DNA of 64,000 bases, taken from Nocardioides zhouii (GTDB taxonomy: Bacteria > Actinomycetota > Actinomycetes > Propionibacteriales > Nocardioidaceae). The stretch is from positions 62,001 through 126,000 of the forward strand of contig NZ_SDWV01000003.1 of NCBI RefSeq assembly GCF_004137345.1. The letters run 5' to 3'. A program made the translations under genes and the position numbers. Shown here one piece after another: positions 41,816 to 51,128 of the stretch (positions are counted from its first letter, which is position 1; the number at the start of each line of letters is the position of its first letter). The notes beneath the pieces are model-generated. The model did no database searches. It saw only the letters and a program-made list of their open reading frames with translations, and was not told where the DNA came from.

Positions 41816-41821
41816 ACGCTA
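41816..41821 (-). promoter_or_regulatory. -10 box of a leaderless promoter (kinase gene)
   Basis: TAGCGT on the minus strand, 7 nt before ATG 41808. It overlaps the stop codon of the upstream permease gene. Confidence 0.45.
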
Positions 41822-43389
41822 GCCGATGTCGCGGCTCCGGTAGCGCGTCCACGCCACGCCGAGCACGAGCGCGGTCAGCGCCGTCATGAGCAGCTCGGGC
41901 GTCCAGGCGAACGCCTCGGCGGGGTACTTCGGCACGTGGTGGAACGGCGAGAGCCCGAGCACCCAGTCGGGCAGCTCGAGCCCTGCGCCCACCTGGCCGA
42001 GGGTGACGCAGGCCGCCAGCACGGCCCAGCCGGCAACCGCCCAGCGGCTGCGGACGGACAGCAGGAGCAGCGCGACCGCGAGGACGACCCAGACCGCCGG
42101 AGCCTGGACCAGCGCCGCACCGACGGCGCCCACGCCGTCGCCGCGGCCGACCGCGGTCGCCGCACCGGAGACCAGCAGCAGCCACGTGCTGCCGAGCAGG
42201 GCGGCGCTGGCGACGGCCACAAGCACGGCGGCGCGCGACGTGGCGGTCGCCAGGACGGTCTCCGTACGCCCGTCGTGCTCGTCGCCGGCCGCGCGCGTCA
42301 CGGCGCCGATGCCGAAGCAGGTGATGACGACGGCGACCACCGACGCGAGCGCGAAGACGAGCGAGTCCTGGAGGCCACCGACGCCGCCCATCGCCTCGAT
42401 GATCGGACGGGTGCGGTCGGTGTCGAGCAGGTCTCCGATGCCGGGCACGATCGAGCCCATCGCGATGCCGATCGCGCCGATGCCCACCGTCCAGCCGGCC
42501 AGGCCGGTGCGTTGCTGCCGCCACACGAGCGCCAGGGCATCACCCAGCCGCGGGGCTCCTCGAGCCGGGCCGGGGCGGTCCGGCAGCACGCCCGCGCCGA
42601 GGTCGCGGCGGCGGCGCAGCGCGAGACCGGCGGCGGTGAGGACGAGGGCGAGCACGGGATAGCCGACGAGCAGCCACGCTCGCGGCTCGGACCAGGCGCT
42701 CAGCTGCGTGCCCCAGCCGAAGGGCGTGAGCCACGACAGCCAGGAGGCCGACGTGTCGCCGATCGCGCGCAGCACGTAGAGCACGCCGACCACCGCCGAC
42801 GCGATGAAGCCGACGGTGCGAGCGCTGCTCGAGAGCTGGGCCGACAGGACCGCGATGCCCGCCCCCACGTGGCCGATGCCAGCCCAGGAGGCGCCGAACA
42901 GCACGGACCCCATGGCTGGGAGGCCGCAGGCGATGTTGCCGACGGCGGCGAGGGTACCGACCAGCAGCGAGGCCAGTGCCGCCTCCAGCAGGGCGGCCGC
43001 GACCGGGGCGTCCGCACCGACGGCGGTGGCGCCCACCAGCTCCGCCCGTCCGGTCTCCTCCTCGACGCGCGTGTGGCGGCGTACGACGACCACGGACATG
43101 AACGCGACGAACACGGCGTAGAGCACGGTCATCTTCGTCATCGACAGCTCTCCGAGGCTGGTGGTGTCGAGGATCGGGCCGTAGAGCGCGACGATCGCCG
43201 GGCTCGCGTTCAGCGCTTCCGCGGCCGCCACCCGCTCCCCCGCAGTCGCGTAGAGCGGACCGGTGGCCGCGGCACTCGCGACCACGGTCGCGGTGAGGAG
43301 CAGCACCCAGACCGGCACCAGCACGCGGTCGCGGCGCAGCGCGAACCGCAGGAGCAGCCCGGTGCCCCGTAGCCGGTCGGTCACTCCCC

Positions 43390-43393
<4 letters not shown>
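41819..43393 (-). CDS. ABC exporter permease (TetB3-like, COG3559)
   Basis: About 524-aa membrane subunit with roughly 12 helices in two homologous halves ([26 protein letters not shown] near the start; [24 protein letters not shown] in the second half). This is the large permease type annotated as exporter of polyketide antibiotics; real substrates are mostly unknown. GTG 43393 overlaps the ATPase stop by 4 bp (GTGA), and GTG 43384 is an alternative start. It works with the ATPase immediately upstream. Confidence 0.86.
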
Positions 43394-44283
<890 letters not shown>

Positions 44284-44290
44284 GACCTCC

Positions 44291-44296
44291 ACCGTA
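44291..44296 (-). promoter_or_regulatory. -10 box of a leaderless promoter (ABC exporter operon)
   Basis: TACGGT on the minus strand with the gap GGAGGTC before GTG 44283. The arrangement is almost identical to that at 25811. Confidence 0.45.
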
Positions 44297-44302
44297 CGAC
44301 TC

Positions 44303-44908
44303 CTAAGCGTTGGCGACGTCGACCAGGATCGCCTGCGCGTCGAGGATCGCCCGGTCCAGCACCGCGCGGCGCGGGTCGGGCACCGCGAGCCACGGCCCGA
44401 CGACGGCCAGGGTCGCGAGTCGCGCGTCGGCGAGCACCGCCTCGACCGCGGTGTGGTCGCCGCCGGTCACCACGGTGCGAACGCCGCCGACGATGCGCGC
44501 GGCGTGGTCGGCAGCGGCCTCGTACGCCTGTCGCGCCTGGTTGTCGCGGCGGCGGGCGAAGCGCTGCTGGCTCTGGCCGCCCGCCTTGGTGCGACCCTGC
44601 ACGTGGCGCTGGCCGATCTTGTGCTCGACCATCGCGACACCTGCCATCCGCGCGACGGCGAAGCCGCCCTTGCGGACGAGCAGCACGCCCCACTGGGCCG
44701 GGGTTTCCGCGGCCGCGCCGAACGCTCCTGCCTCCGCCGGTCCGGCGTACGCCGTGTCGAACGGCAGGCGAGCCGAGAAGTGCGAACCGTCCTCGGCCTG
44801 CCCGCGCAACGCGTCCTCCATCACGACGAGCGGAGTCGGACCATGGCTCGCGACGAAGTTGTCGACCCACCTCTCCCAGCGGACGGTCGGGACGAGGACT
44901 GTGGCCAT
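44303..44908 (-). CDS. acVLRF1: actinobacterial Vms1/ANKZF1-like peptidyl-tRNA release factor
   Basis: 201-aa release-factor-fold protein. Members of the VLRF1 family (eukaryotic Vms1/ANKZF1, actinobacterial acVLRF1) cleave peptidyl-tRNA on stalled ribosomal 60S/50S subunits. The active-site loop is [28 protein letters not shown] at about residues 101-128, with GGQSQQRF as the counterpart of the eRF1 GGQ/Vms1 GSQ loop. The preceding beta strands include [21 protein letters not shown] 44908 lies 5 bp after the stop of an NYN-domain nuclease gene, so both are made together, suggesting joint action in ribosome rescue. Confidence 0.85.
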   Translation of the reverse strand: MATVLVPTVRWERWVDNFVASHGPTPLVVMEDALRGQAEDGSHFSARLPFDTAYAGPAEAGAFGAAAETPAQWGVLLVRKGGFAVARMAGVAMVEHKIGQRHVQGRTKAGGQSQQRFARRRDNQARQAYEAAADHAARIVGGVRTVVTGGDHTAVEAVLADARLATLAVVGPWLAVPDPRRAVLDRAILDAQAILVDVANA

Positions 44909-44913
44909 CGAGG

Positions 44914-45459
44914 TCAGAGGAAGTCGAGCGGGTCGAACTCGTCGATCGGGATGATCCGGACTCGCGGCAGCGGCGTGTTGAAGGCGCCGAGGTCGTACTC
45001 GAGGTCGAAGATCCGCAGGCCCGGGAGGTTGCGGAACTGCGCGTTGACGAACTCCGTGAAGCCGATGACACCGACCTGGCGGCTGCCGTCACACAGCGCC
45101 GAGACCTGATCGACGAAGTCCCCGTCGTGGCTGACCAGCACTACGTCAGCCTCACGGTCGACGAGGGCCTCGGCGGTGCGCTGGATGGCGATGTCGACGA
45201 CCTTGCCGTCACCCGTCAGCGGGATCGGCTTGAACCCGATCGCCAGCAGGGCCTGGACGAAGCTCATCGGCATCTCGGTGCTCGCGGCGAGGAAGAACAG
45301 GCCGGTGACGTCCTGGTCGAAGGCCCGCTCGGCCCACTCCAGCAGCCGGTCCCACCGGGGCCGCTCCTCCGGCCGCGGACGGCGGCCGAGGATGGAGGTG
45401 CCCAGGGTGGCGTCGATGTTCTCCCCGTCGACGAGGAGGTAGGTCATCCGCTCGGCCAT
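44914..45459 (-). CDS. NYN-domain (LabA/PIN-like) putative ribonuclease
   Basis: 181-aa nuclease-fold protein. The NYN/PIN acidic residues are visible: LLVDGENIDATLG near the N-terminus (Asp, Glu, Asn), GKVVDIAIQRTAEALVDREADVVLVSHDGDFVDQV around 90-125 (Asp, SHDGD). RNA cleavage is inferred from the family. ATG 45459 with GGGAG 9-10 nt upstream is preferred over an in-frame GTG 18 nt earlier. First gene of a two-gene operon with acVLRF1. Confidence 0.86.
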   Translation of the reverse strand: MAERMTYLLVDGENIDATLGTSILGRRPRPEERPRWDRLLEWAERAFDQDVTGLFFLAASTEMPMSFVQALLAIGFKPIPLTGDGKVVDIAIQRTAEALVDREADVVLVSHDGDFVDQVSALCDGSRQVGVIGFTEFVNAQFRNLPGLRIFDLEYDLGAFNTPLPRVRIIPIDEFDPLDFL

Positions 45460-45488
45460 GCGAGGACTCTCCCACACGGCTGATCGAC

Positions 45489-45875
45489 TCAGGGCTGGTA
45501 GACGACCTTGAAGCTCTCGACGACCTCGTCGCCCGACACCGTCACGTCCGACACCTCGACGAGCGCCCGCGGCACGCCGGAGCCGTCGCAGAGGATCGAG
45601 AGTGTCCCGGTCTCCGGGTACTCATCGGCGTAGTCCTCGCCCGGTGCGGTGGTGCTGCCCTCGTCGTCGGCGAGCACCTGCGCGACGAACGCGTCTGACT
45701 CCTCCGCCGAGTCGCCGTACGCCCACGCCGGGGGCGGCACGGACTCGAGGGTGGTCGGCCCGAAGTACGTCGGCGCCGCGTTGAGCTTGGCGTGGTAGCG
45801 CGCGAGCTCCCAGAAGACGCGCAGCTCCTCGTGGTCGAACTCAACTTCGGACAGGTCGACCTCGGGCTCATCCAT
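45489..45875 (-). CDS. ASCH-domain-like small protein
   Basis: 128-aa protein. The N-terminal half WELARYHAKLNAAPTYFGPTTLESVPPPAWAYGDS and the following GTLSILCDGSGVPRALVEVSDVTV resemble ASCH-domain proteins, an RNA-binding/modified-base-related fold. The usual C-terminal segment with an aromatic-rich helix is missing: the chain stops after VVESFKVVYQP, so it is either divergent or shortened. ATG 45875 has TACCCT 6 nt upstream (leaderless). It lies upstream of the NYN-acVLRF1 pair on the same strand with about 30 bp between. Confidence 0.6.
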   Translation of the reverse strand: MDEPEVDLSEVEFDHEELRVFWELARYHAKLNAAPTYFGPTTLESVPPPAWAYGDSAEESDAFVAQVLADDEGSTTAPGEDYADEYPETGTLSILCDGSGVPRALVEVSDVTVSGDEVVESFKVVYQP

Positions 45876-45881
45876 GCCCGA

Positions 45882-45887
45882 AGGGTA
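45882..45887 (-). promoter_or_regulatory. -10 box of a leaderless promoter (ASCH-like gene)
   Basis: TACCCT on the minus strand, 6 nt before ATG 45875. Confidence 0.42.
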
Positions 45888-45892
45888 GCGAG

Positions 45893-46711
45893 TCAAGCCA
45901 CGGCCGCGACCCAGGCCGCGAACGCCCGGGCCTCGTCCATCGCCTCGGACGTCGGCGCGTCGGCGGGGTCGAAACCACGGTCGCGGTCGGCCTGCACCTG
46001 CTGGAGCAGCGGTCGCCAGCGCGGGTCGCCGTGCATCATCGACCAGCGCAGGGCGTCGCGCTTGCTGGCGACCTGCGCCGTACGGACGGTGTAGAGGCTC
46101 CGGCACGCCTGGACGACCAGGTAGCGCTGGCACCACGCGATGCTCGGCGGGCACCACCCCAGGACGTCGTCGGTGAGCGTGGCCAGCCCGGCTCGGGCCC
46201 GGTCGCGCAGCACGTCGTCGGGGACCGGGTCGACCAGGTCGACCGGGCAGGGTCCGACGAGGGTGATGCCGTGCTCGCGCATGATCCATTGAGCCCAGGG
46301 CTGGTTGCAGTGGTCGGACCAGATCAGCTCGTCGGAGCCGTGGTCGGCGTACAGCCACTCGCGACCCAGGCCGTCGACCGTGCGCAGGTCGTCGGCGACG
46401 GCGTACGACCCCTCGAGGTGGCGGTTCCAGTGGCCGTCGCGGTGCGGGAGGTCGTGGTGCAGCTCCCGGAGAGCGGCCTCCTGCTCGGCATCCGGCCGCT
46501 CGCGCACCACGACGAGGAAGTCGCAGTCGCTGTGCAGGTCACCCGCCCCGAGCGCGAAGGACCCCTGGAGGTACGCACCGACGAACGACCCACCGAGCGC
46601 CTCCTGGGCGCCGGTGACGAGGTCGTGCAGCACGCCGTTGAGCTCGGCGTAGCGCGTGGGGTGAGGGTTGAGCACGCGAAGAGTGTGCGCCTCCGCCGGG
46701 CGCGGTGCCAC
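45893..46711 (-). CDS. Nucleotidyltransferase with aminoglycoside adenylyltransferase-like C-terminal domain
   Basis: 272-aa AadA/ANT(9)-like protein. The nucleotidyltransferase motif GSFALGAGDLHSDCDFLVVV (GS-x9-DxD) is at about 50-70. The helical DUF4111-type domain follows (ADHGSDELIWSDHCNQPWAQWIMREHGITLVGP; YLVVQACRSLYTVRTAQVASKRDAL). It could modify an aminoglycoside, but this fold is common in actinobacteria without proven resistance. The start is GTG 46711; a second GTG at 46675 is possible. Divergent from the beta-propeller gene at 46792. Confidence 0.8.
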   Translation of the reverse strand: MAPRPAEAHTLRVLNPHPTRYAELNGVLHDLVTGAQEALGGSFVGAYLQGSFALGAGDLHSDCDFLVVVRERPDAEQEAALRELHHDLPHRDGHWNRHLEGSYAVADDLRTVDGLGREWLYADHGSDELIWSDHCNQPWAQWIMREHGITLVGPCPVDLVDPVPDDVLRDRARAGLATLTDDVLGWCPPSIAWCQRYLVVQACRSLYTVRTAQVASKRDALRWSMMHGDPRWRPLLQQVQADRDRGFDPADAPTSEAMDEARAFAAWVAAVA

Positions 46712-46791
46712 GGATTATCGACTGCCGACACCCTGGCCCGTGTTGCCGCGCGTGGCTACCGTCGATGGTCCACACCTGCTCGGAGGTCTCC

Positions 46792-47754
46792 ATGTCCCGT
46801 CTGCTCGCATCCGGCGCCGTTGCCGTCCTCAGCCTCACCCTCGTCTCCGGCGTGCAGCCGGCGAACGCCGTCCGGGCCACGCCCGACGGCTCCTTCCCCG
46901 CGCGGCTCGAGCTGCCCGACGGCTTCCAGCCCGAGGGCATCGCGACCGGCGCGGGCCCGACCGCGTGGCTGGGCTCACGCGCCGACGGCGACATCTATGA
47001 GCTGTCGCTGCGCACCGGCGAGGGCAGGACCATCAGCGAGGGACCGGGCACGCCGTCGCTCGGGTTGAAGCACGACCGCGACGGCCGCCTGTACGTCGCC
47101 GGCGGCACCTCCGGCACGGCTCGCGTCATCGACACCGAGACCGGGGCCGTGCTCCGGGACATCCCCCTCGCCACGGCCCCCAGCTTCGTCAACGACGTCG
47201 TGCTGACCAAGGGCGCCGCGTGGTTCACCGACTCCAACCGCGCGCAGCTCTACCGCGTGGACCGCTCCCCCGACGGCGAACCGGCAACGATCGCGACCAC
47301 GGTGCCGCTCACGGGCGAGTGGGTGCAGGGCGCCGGGCTCGGCGGCAACGGCATCAGCACGACACCCACCGGTCACGCCCTCCTGGTGGTGAACTCCACC
47401 AGCGGCCTGCTCTACCGGGTCGAGCCCGCCACCGGCGTGGCCACCGAGGTGGACCTCGGCGGCGCGTCGCTGACCATGGGCGACGGCCTGCTGCGCCACG
47501 GCCGCACGCTGTACGTCGTACGCAACCGGGCCAACGAGATCGCCGTCATCCGGCTCTCGAAGTCGGGCCTGACCGGCCGACTGGTCCGTACGATCGATGC
47601 GGACGACCTCGCCGGGACGACGAGCTTCGATGTGCCGACGACCGTGGGCCGCTTCGGCTCGCGCCTCTACCTCCCCAACGCGCGCTTCACCACGCCCCCC
47701 ACCCCGACGACGGACTACTGGGTGACCGAGGTGCCGGCGCGCGCGGGCGACTGA
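46792..47754 (+). CDS. Secreted beta-propeller protein (SMP-30/gluconolactonase-like)
   Basis: 320-aa exported protein. Signal peptide MSRLLASGAVAVLSLTLVSGVQPANA, cleavage near residue 26. The rest is a six-bladed propeller-like sequence (LPDGFQPEGIATGAGPTAWLGSRADGDIYELS; LGLKHDRDGRLYVAGGT; FVNDVVLTKGAAWFTDSNRAQLYRV; GGNGISTTPTGHALLVV; YLPNARF). No lactonase catalytic set is certain. ATG 46792 has GGAGG 5 nt upstream. Its 3' side holds a pair of 50-nt palindromes of the same family as the array at 19.3 kb. Confidence 0.82.
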   Translation: MSRLLASGAVAVLSLTLVSGVQPANAVRATPDGSFPARLELPDGFQPEGIATGAGPTAWLGSRADGDIYELSLRTGEGRTISEGPGTPSLGLKHDRDGRLYVAGGTSGTARVIDTETGAVLRDIPLATAPSFVNDVVLTKGAAWFTDSNRAQLYRVDRSPDGEPATIATTVPLTGEWVQGAGLGGNGISTTPTGHALLVVNSTSGLLYRVEPATGVATEVDLGGASLTMGDGLLRHGRTLYVVRNRANEIAVIRLSKSGLTGRLVRTIDADDLAGTTSFDVPTTVGRFGSRLYLPNARFTTPPTPTTDYWVTEVPARAGD

Positions 47755-47766
47755 CTGAGCTCTCGG

Positions 47767-47899
47767 GCGGTGGCCGAGCCACCTTTGCGGCGCCGCAAAG
47801 GTGGCTGGATCACCGCACACCGGTCAGTCGTCGACCGCCCCGCATCTCGGCGGTGGCCGAGCCACACTCCAAGCGCTGCGAAGGTGGCTGGATCACCGC
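47767..47899. repeat. Pair of 50-nt palindromes with 33-nt linker (second locus)
   Basis: Modules 47767-47816 and 47850-47899 both start GCGGTGGCCGAGCCAC and end GGTGGCTGGATCACCGC. They are 50 nt each with a 33-nt linker, the same 83-nt pitch as the 19.3-kb array. The first is nearly perfect: its 25-nt halves are complementary at 22 positions. The second keeps the outer pairing but has a diverged centre. Again they lie between two converging stop codons (47754 and 47916). Confidence 0.85.
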
Positions 47900-47915
47900 T
47901 CGGCGGCGACCGACC

Positions 47916-48296
47916 TCAGACGTTGAAGCCGAGCGCCCGCAGCTGCTCGCGGCCGTCGTCGGTGATCTTGTCCGGGCCCCACGGGGGCATCCAGACCCAG
48001 TTGATCGCGACGTCGTTGACGAGGCCCTCGAGGGCGGCGTTGGTCTGGTCCATGATCACGTCGGTCAGCGGGCAGGCCGCCGAGGTCAGGGTCATGTCGA
48101 GGACGGCGTTGCTGCCCTCGTCGATGTGTACGCCGTAGACCAGGCCGAGGTCGACGACGTTGATGCCGAGCTCGGGGTCGACGACGTCCTTCATCGCCTC
48201 GGTGACGTCGTCGACGGTGACGGTCGACGTGCCACCGCCGGTCGCCTCGGGGACCTCGGGCAGGTCGGAGTGGTCGGGCAGCTGGGACTCGCTCAT
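47916..48296 (-). CDS. sufT: SUF-associated metal-sulfur cluster assembly factor (DUF59/PaaD-like)
   Basis: 126-aa maturation factor for Fe-S proteins. After a polar N-terminal extension of about 25 residues, the DUF59 (MIP18) domain runs VDDVTEAMKDVVDPELGINVVDLGLVYGVHIDE, with the conserved DPELGINVVDLGLVY motif. The reactive Cys is in MTLTSAACPLTD, and the conserved tail WDP/PPW motif reads VWMPPWGPDKITDDGREQLRALGF. ATG 48296 overlaps the sufU stop by 4 bp. Last gene of the suf operon. Confidence 0.93.
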   Translation of the reverse strand: MSESQLPDHSDLPEVPEATGGGTSTVTVDDVTEAMKDVVDPELGINVVDLGLVYGVHIDEGSNAVLDMTLTSAACPLTDVIMDQTNAALEGLVNDVAINWVWMPPWGPDKITDDGREQLRALGFNV

Positions 48297-48754
48297 GCGG
48301 TCTCTCCTTCGTCTGTGGCCTGGGCCTGAGTGGTCGCGTCCTTCCACGCCATCCAGGAGAGCAGCGCGCACTTCACGCGTGCGGGGAACTTGGCGACACC
48401 GGCGAACGCGATGCCGTCCTCGAGGACGTCCTCGTCGGGTTCGACCTGCCCCTTGCCCTGCATGAGCTCGAGGAAGGTCTGGTGGATCGTCATCGCCTCG
48501 TCGACCGGCTTGCCGATCACGAGGTCGGTCAGCACGGAGGCCGAGGCCTGCGAGATGGAGCAGCCGACGCTGTCGTACGACACGTCCTCGACGACACCAT
48601 CGGACAGGTGCACCCGGAGGGTGACCTCGTCGCCACAGGTCGGGTTGACGTGGTGGACCTGCGCCTCGAACGGGTCGCGCAGGCCCTTGTGGTGCGGGTT
48701 CTTGTAGTGGTCCAGGATGATCTCCTGGTACAGGTTGTCGAGCTCGGCACTCAT
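48293..48754 (-). CDS. sufU: SufU Fe-S assembly protein (sulfur-transfer/zinc type)
   Basis: 153-aa IscU-like protein that accepts sulfur from SufS. The three ligand Cys are in VNPTCGDEVTLRV, YDSVGCSISQASAS and RVKCALLSWMAWKDA. The 18-21-residue insert between the first two Cys that is typical of SufU is present. Overlaps sufT by 4 bp; 4 bp separate it from sufS. Confidence 0.95.
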   Translation of the reverse strand: MSAELDNLYQEIILDHYKNPHHKGLRDPFEAQVHHVNPTCGDEVTLRVHLSDGVVEDVSYDSVGCSISQASASVLTDLVIGKPVDEAMTIHQTFLELMQGKGQVEPDEDVLEDGIAFAGVAKFPARVKCALLSWMAWKDATTQAQATDEGETA

Positions 48755-48758
48755 GGGA

Positions 48759-49994
48759 TCAGCCCACCTTGAAGTAGCTGCGGGTGTGGTGGAGCGCCTC
48801 GATGAGCGCGTCGATCTCGGCCGGGGTCGTGTAGAGGTACGACGACATCCGCGTCGTGCTCTGCACCCCGAAGCGCGCGTGCGCCGGCTTGGCGCAGTGG
48901 TGGCCGGCGCGCACGGCGACGCCGCGCGAGTCGAGCACCTGCGCGATGTCGTGCGGGTGCACGCCGTCGAGCTCGAAGGAGATCGCTCCGCCGCGCTGCG
49001 TGGCGTCGAGCGGACCGAGCACGGTCACGCCCGGCACGGACTGCAGCCCGTCGAGGGCGTACGCCGTGATCGTCTGCTCGTGGCGGTGGATCGCGTCGAG
49101 CCCGATGTGGCCGAGGTAGTCGACGGCGGCACCGAGGCCGACCGCCTCGACGATCGGCGGGGTGCCTGCCTCGAAGCGGTGGGGCGCCTTGGCGTACGTC
49201 GAGCGCGCCATCGTCACCGTCTCGATCATCTCGCCGCCGCCGTGGAAGGGCGGGAGCTCGTTGAGCAGCTCCTCGCGACCCCACAGCACGCCGATGCCCG
49301 TCGGGCCGCAGACCTTGTGGCCGGTGAAGACCAGGAAGTCGCAGTCCACGGCCTGTACGTCGACCGGGAGCTGGGGCGCGGCCTGCGAGGCGTCGATCAC
49401 CGAGAGGGCGCCGAACGCCCGGGCGCGAGCCACCAGGTCGACGACCGGGTTGATCGTGCCGAGCATGTTGGACACCCACGTGAAGGCGACGACCTTGGTG
49501 TGCTCGTCGACGAGCTGGTCGGCGTTGCTCAGGTCGAGCTCACCGCCGTCGGTCAGGCCGAACCAGCGCAGCTCCGCACCCGAGCGCTCGCACGCCAGCT
49601 GCCACGACACGATGTTGGAGTGGTGCTCCATCTCGGTGATGACGACGTTGTCGCCGGGGCCGAGGTCGATCGTGCGCGCAAGCAGGTTGAGCGCCTCGGT
49701 GGCGTTCTTGGTGAAGATCACCTCGTTGCGCGAGCGCGCATTGAGGAAGGTCGCCACCTTGTCGCGAGCGCCCTCGTACGCCTCGGTCGACTCCGCGCCG
49801 AGCTGGTGCATCGCGCGGGCGATGTTGGCGTTGTGCCGCTCGAGGTGGTCGACCATCGTGTCGATGACGACCTGCGGCTTCTGCGAGGTGTTGGCGCTGT
49901 CGAGGTAGACCAGCGGCTGCCCGCCCGCGAGCGTGCGCTCGAGGATGGGGAAGTCCTTGCGGATCACGTCGAGATCCGGAAGCAGTCCTTCCAT
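48759..49994 (-). CDS. sufS: Cysteine desulfurase SufS
   Basis: PLP-dependent group II cysteine desulfurase that mobilises sulfur for the SUF system. 411 aa. The PLP Lys is in FLVFTGHKVCGPTGIGVLWG, the catalytic Cys in VAVRAGHHCAKPAHARFGV, and the N-terminal YLDSANTSQKP is typical. ATG 49994 is chosen for GAGG 8 nt upstream; longer open sequence ahead of it is the gap after sufC. Part of the sufR-B-D-fdx-C-S-U-T operon. Confidence 0.95.
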   Translation of the reverse strand: MEGLLPDLDVIRKDFPILERTLAGGQPLVYLDSANTSQKPQVVIDTMVDHLERHNANIARAMHQLGAESTEAYEGARDKVATFLNARSRNEVIFTKNATEALNLLARTIDLGPGDNVVITEMEHHSNIVSWQLACERSGAELRWFGLTDGGELDLSNADQLVDEHTKVVAFTWVSNMLGTINPVVDLVARARAFGALSVIDASQAAPQLPVDVQAVDCDFLVFTGHKVCGPTGIGVLWGREELLNELPPFHGGGEMIETVTMARSTYAKAPHRFEAGTPPIVEAVGLGAAVDYLGHIGLDAIHRHEQTITAYALDGLQSVPGVTVLGPLDATQRGGAISFELDGVHPHDIAQVLDSRGVAVRAGHHCAKPAHARFGVQSTTRMSSYLYTTPAEIDALIEALHHTRSYFKVG

Positions 49995-50034
49995 CGTCAA
50001 TACCTCGTTTCGGCGGAGTGAGAAGTGGTGCTGG

Positions 50035-50796
50035 TCAGGCAGTGACGGCGTTGACGTACTTGTCGTAGCCATTGGCCTCGAGCTGGTCGGCGAGCTCCTT
50101 GCCGCCGGACTCGGCGACCTTGCCGTCGACGAAGACGTGGACGAAATCGGGCTCGATGTAGCGCAGGATGCGGGTGTAGTGCGTGATCAGCAGGACACCC
50201 TTGCCCTCGCGCGCACGGAAGCGGTTGACGCCCTCTGAGACGGTCTTGAGCGCGTCGATGTCGAGGCCGGAGTCGGTCTCGTCGAGGACGGCGACCTTCG
50301 GGTCGAGCAGCTCGAGCTGCGCGATCTCGTGGCGCTTCTTCTCCCCACCCGAGAAGCCCTCGTTGACGTTGCGGGTGCCGAACGACGGGTCGAGGTTGAG
50401 CTGCTCGAGCGCGGCGTTGACGTCCTTGACCCACGTACGGAGCTTGGGAGCCTCACCGTCGATGGCGGTCTTCGCGGTGCGCAGGAAGTTCGACACCGAG
50501 ACGCCGGGCACCTCGACGGGGTACTGCATGGCGAGGAACAGGCCGGCGCGGGCACGCTCGTCGACGGACAGCGAGAGGACGTCCTGGCCGTCGAGGGTCA
50601 CCGTGCCGCCGGTGATCGTGTACTTCGGGTGGCCGGCGATCGAGTACGCCAGCGTCGACTTGCCGGAGCCGTTGGGCCCCATGATCGCGTGGGTCTCGCC
50701 GTCGTTGATCGTCAGCGTGACGCCCTTGAGGATCTCCTTGGGGCCGTCCTCGGTGTCGACGGTGACGTGCAGGTCGTTGATCTCGAGCTTGCTCAT
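50035..50796 (-). CDS. sufC: SufC Fe-S assembly ATPase
   Basis: 253-aa ABC-type ATPase that drives the SufBCD scaffold; it is soluble, not a transporter. Walker A GPNGSGKSTLAYSIAGHP near 39; signature FSGGEKKRHEIAQLELLDPK; Walker B VAVLDETDSGLDIDALK (DETDSGLD is the SufC hallmark); H-loop LLITHYTRILRYI. ATG 50796 overlaps the stop of the Rieske-type gene by 4 bp. Confidence 0.96.
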   Translation of the reverse strand: MSKLEINDLHVTVDTEDGPKEILKGVTLTINDGETHAIMGPNGSGKSTLAYSIAGHPKYTITGGTVTLDGQDVLSLSVDERARAGLFLAMQYPVEVPGVSVSNFLRTAKTAIDGEAPKLRTWVKDVNAALEQLNLDPSFGTRNVNEGFSGGEKKRHEIAQLELLDPKVAVLDETDSGLDIDALKTVSEGVNRFRAREGKGVLLITHYTRILRYIEPDFVHVFVDGKVAESGGKELADQLEANGYDKYVNAVTA

Positions 50797-51128
50797 GCGG
50801 GGGTGACTCCGTTCAGGGTGGTCTCGGTGTCGACGAAGATCTCGGTGCCGCGTACGTCGACGGGGAAGGTGGCGACCGGTTCGGTCGCCGGGAAGTTGGT
50901 GGGCTTGCCGGTGCGCAGGTCGAACATCGACCCGTGCAGCCAGCACTCGATCTGGCAGTCGGCCACCTCGCCCTCGCTGAGGGCGACCTCGGCGTGGCTG
51001 CAGGTGTTCTCGATTGCGAAGACCTCGTCGCCGTTGCGGGCGATGGCGATGTCGTAGCGGCCGACGGTGACCGCCAGGGCCTGGTCGGCCTGGACCTCGT
51101 CCAGCGCGCAGGCGCGCTCGTACGTCAT
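50793..51128 (-). CDS. Rieske-type [2Fe-2S] ferredoxin of the suf operon
   Basis: 111-aa non-heme-oxygenase-type ferredoxin. The cluster ligands are in ENTCSHAEVALSEG (CxH) and IECWLHGSMFDLRTG (CxxH). In actinobacteria this gene is embedded between sufD and sufC and is presumed to supply electrons to Fe-S assembly. ATG 51128 overlaps sufD by 4 bp and its stop overlaps sufC by 4 bp. Confidence 0.93.
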   Translation of the reverse strand: MTYERACALDEVQADQALAVTVGRYDIAIARNGDEVFAIENTCSHAEVALSEGEVADCQIECWLHGSMFDLRTGKPTNFPATEPVATFPVDVRGTEIFVDTETTLNGVTPA

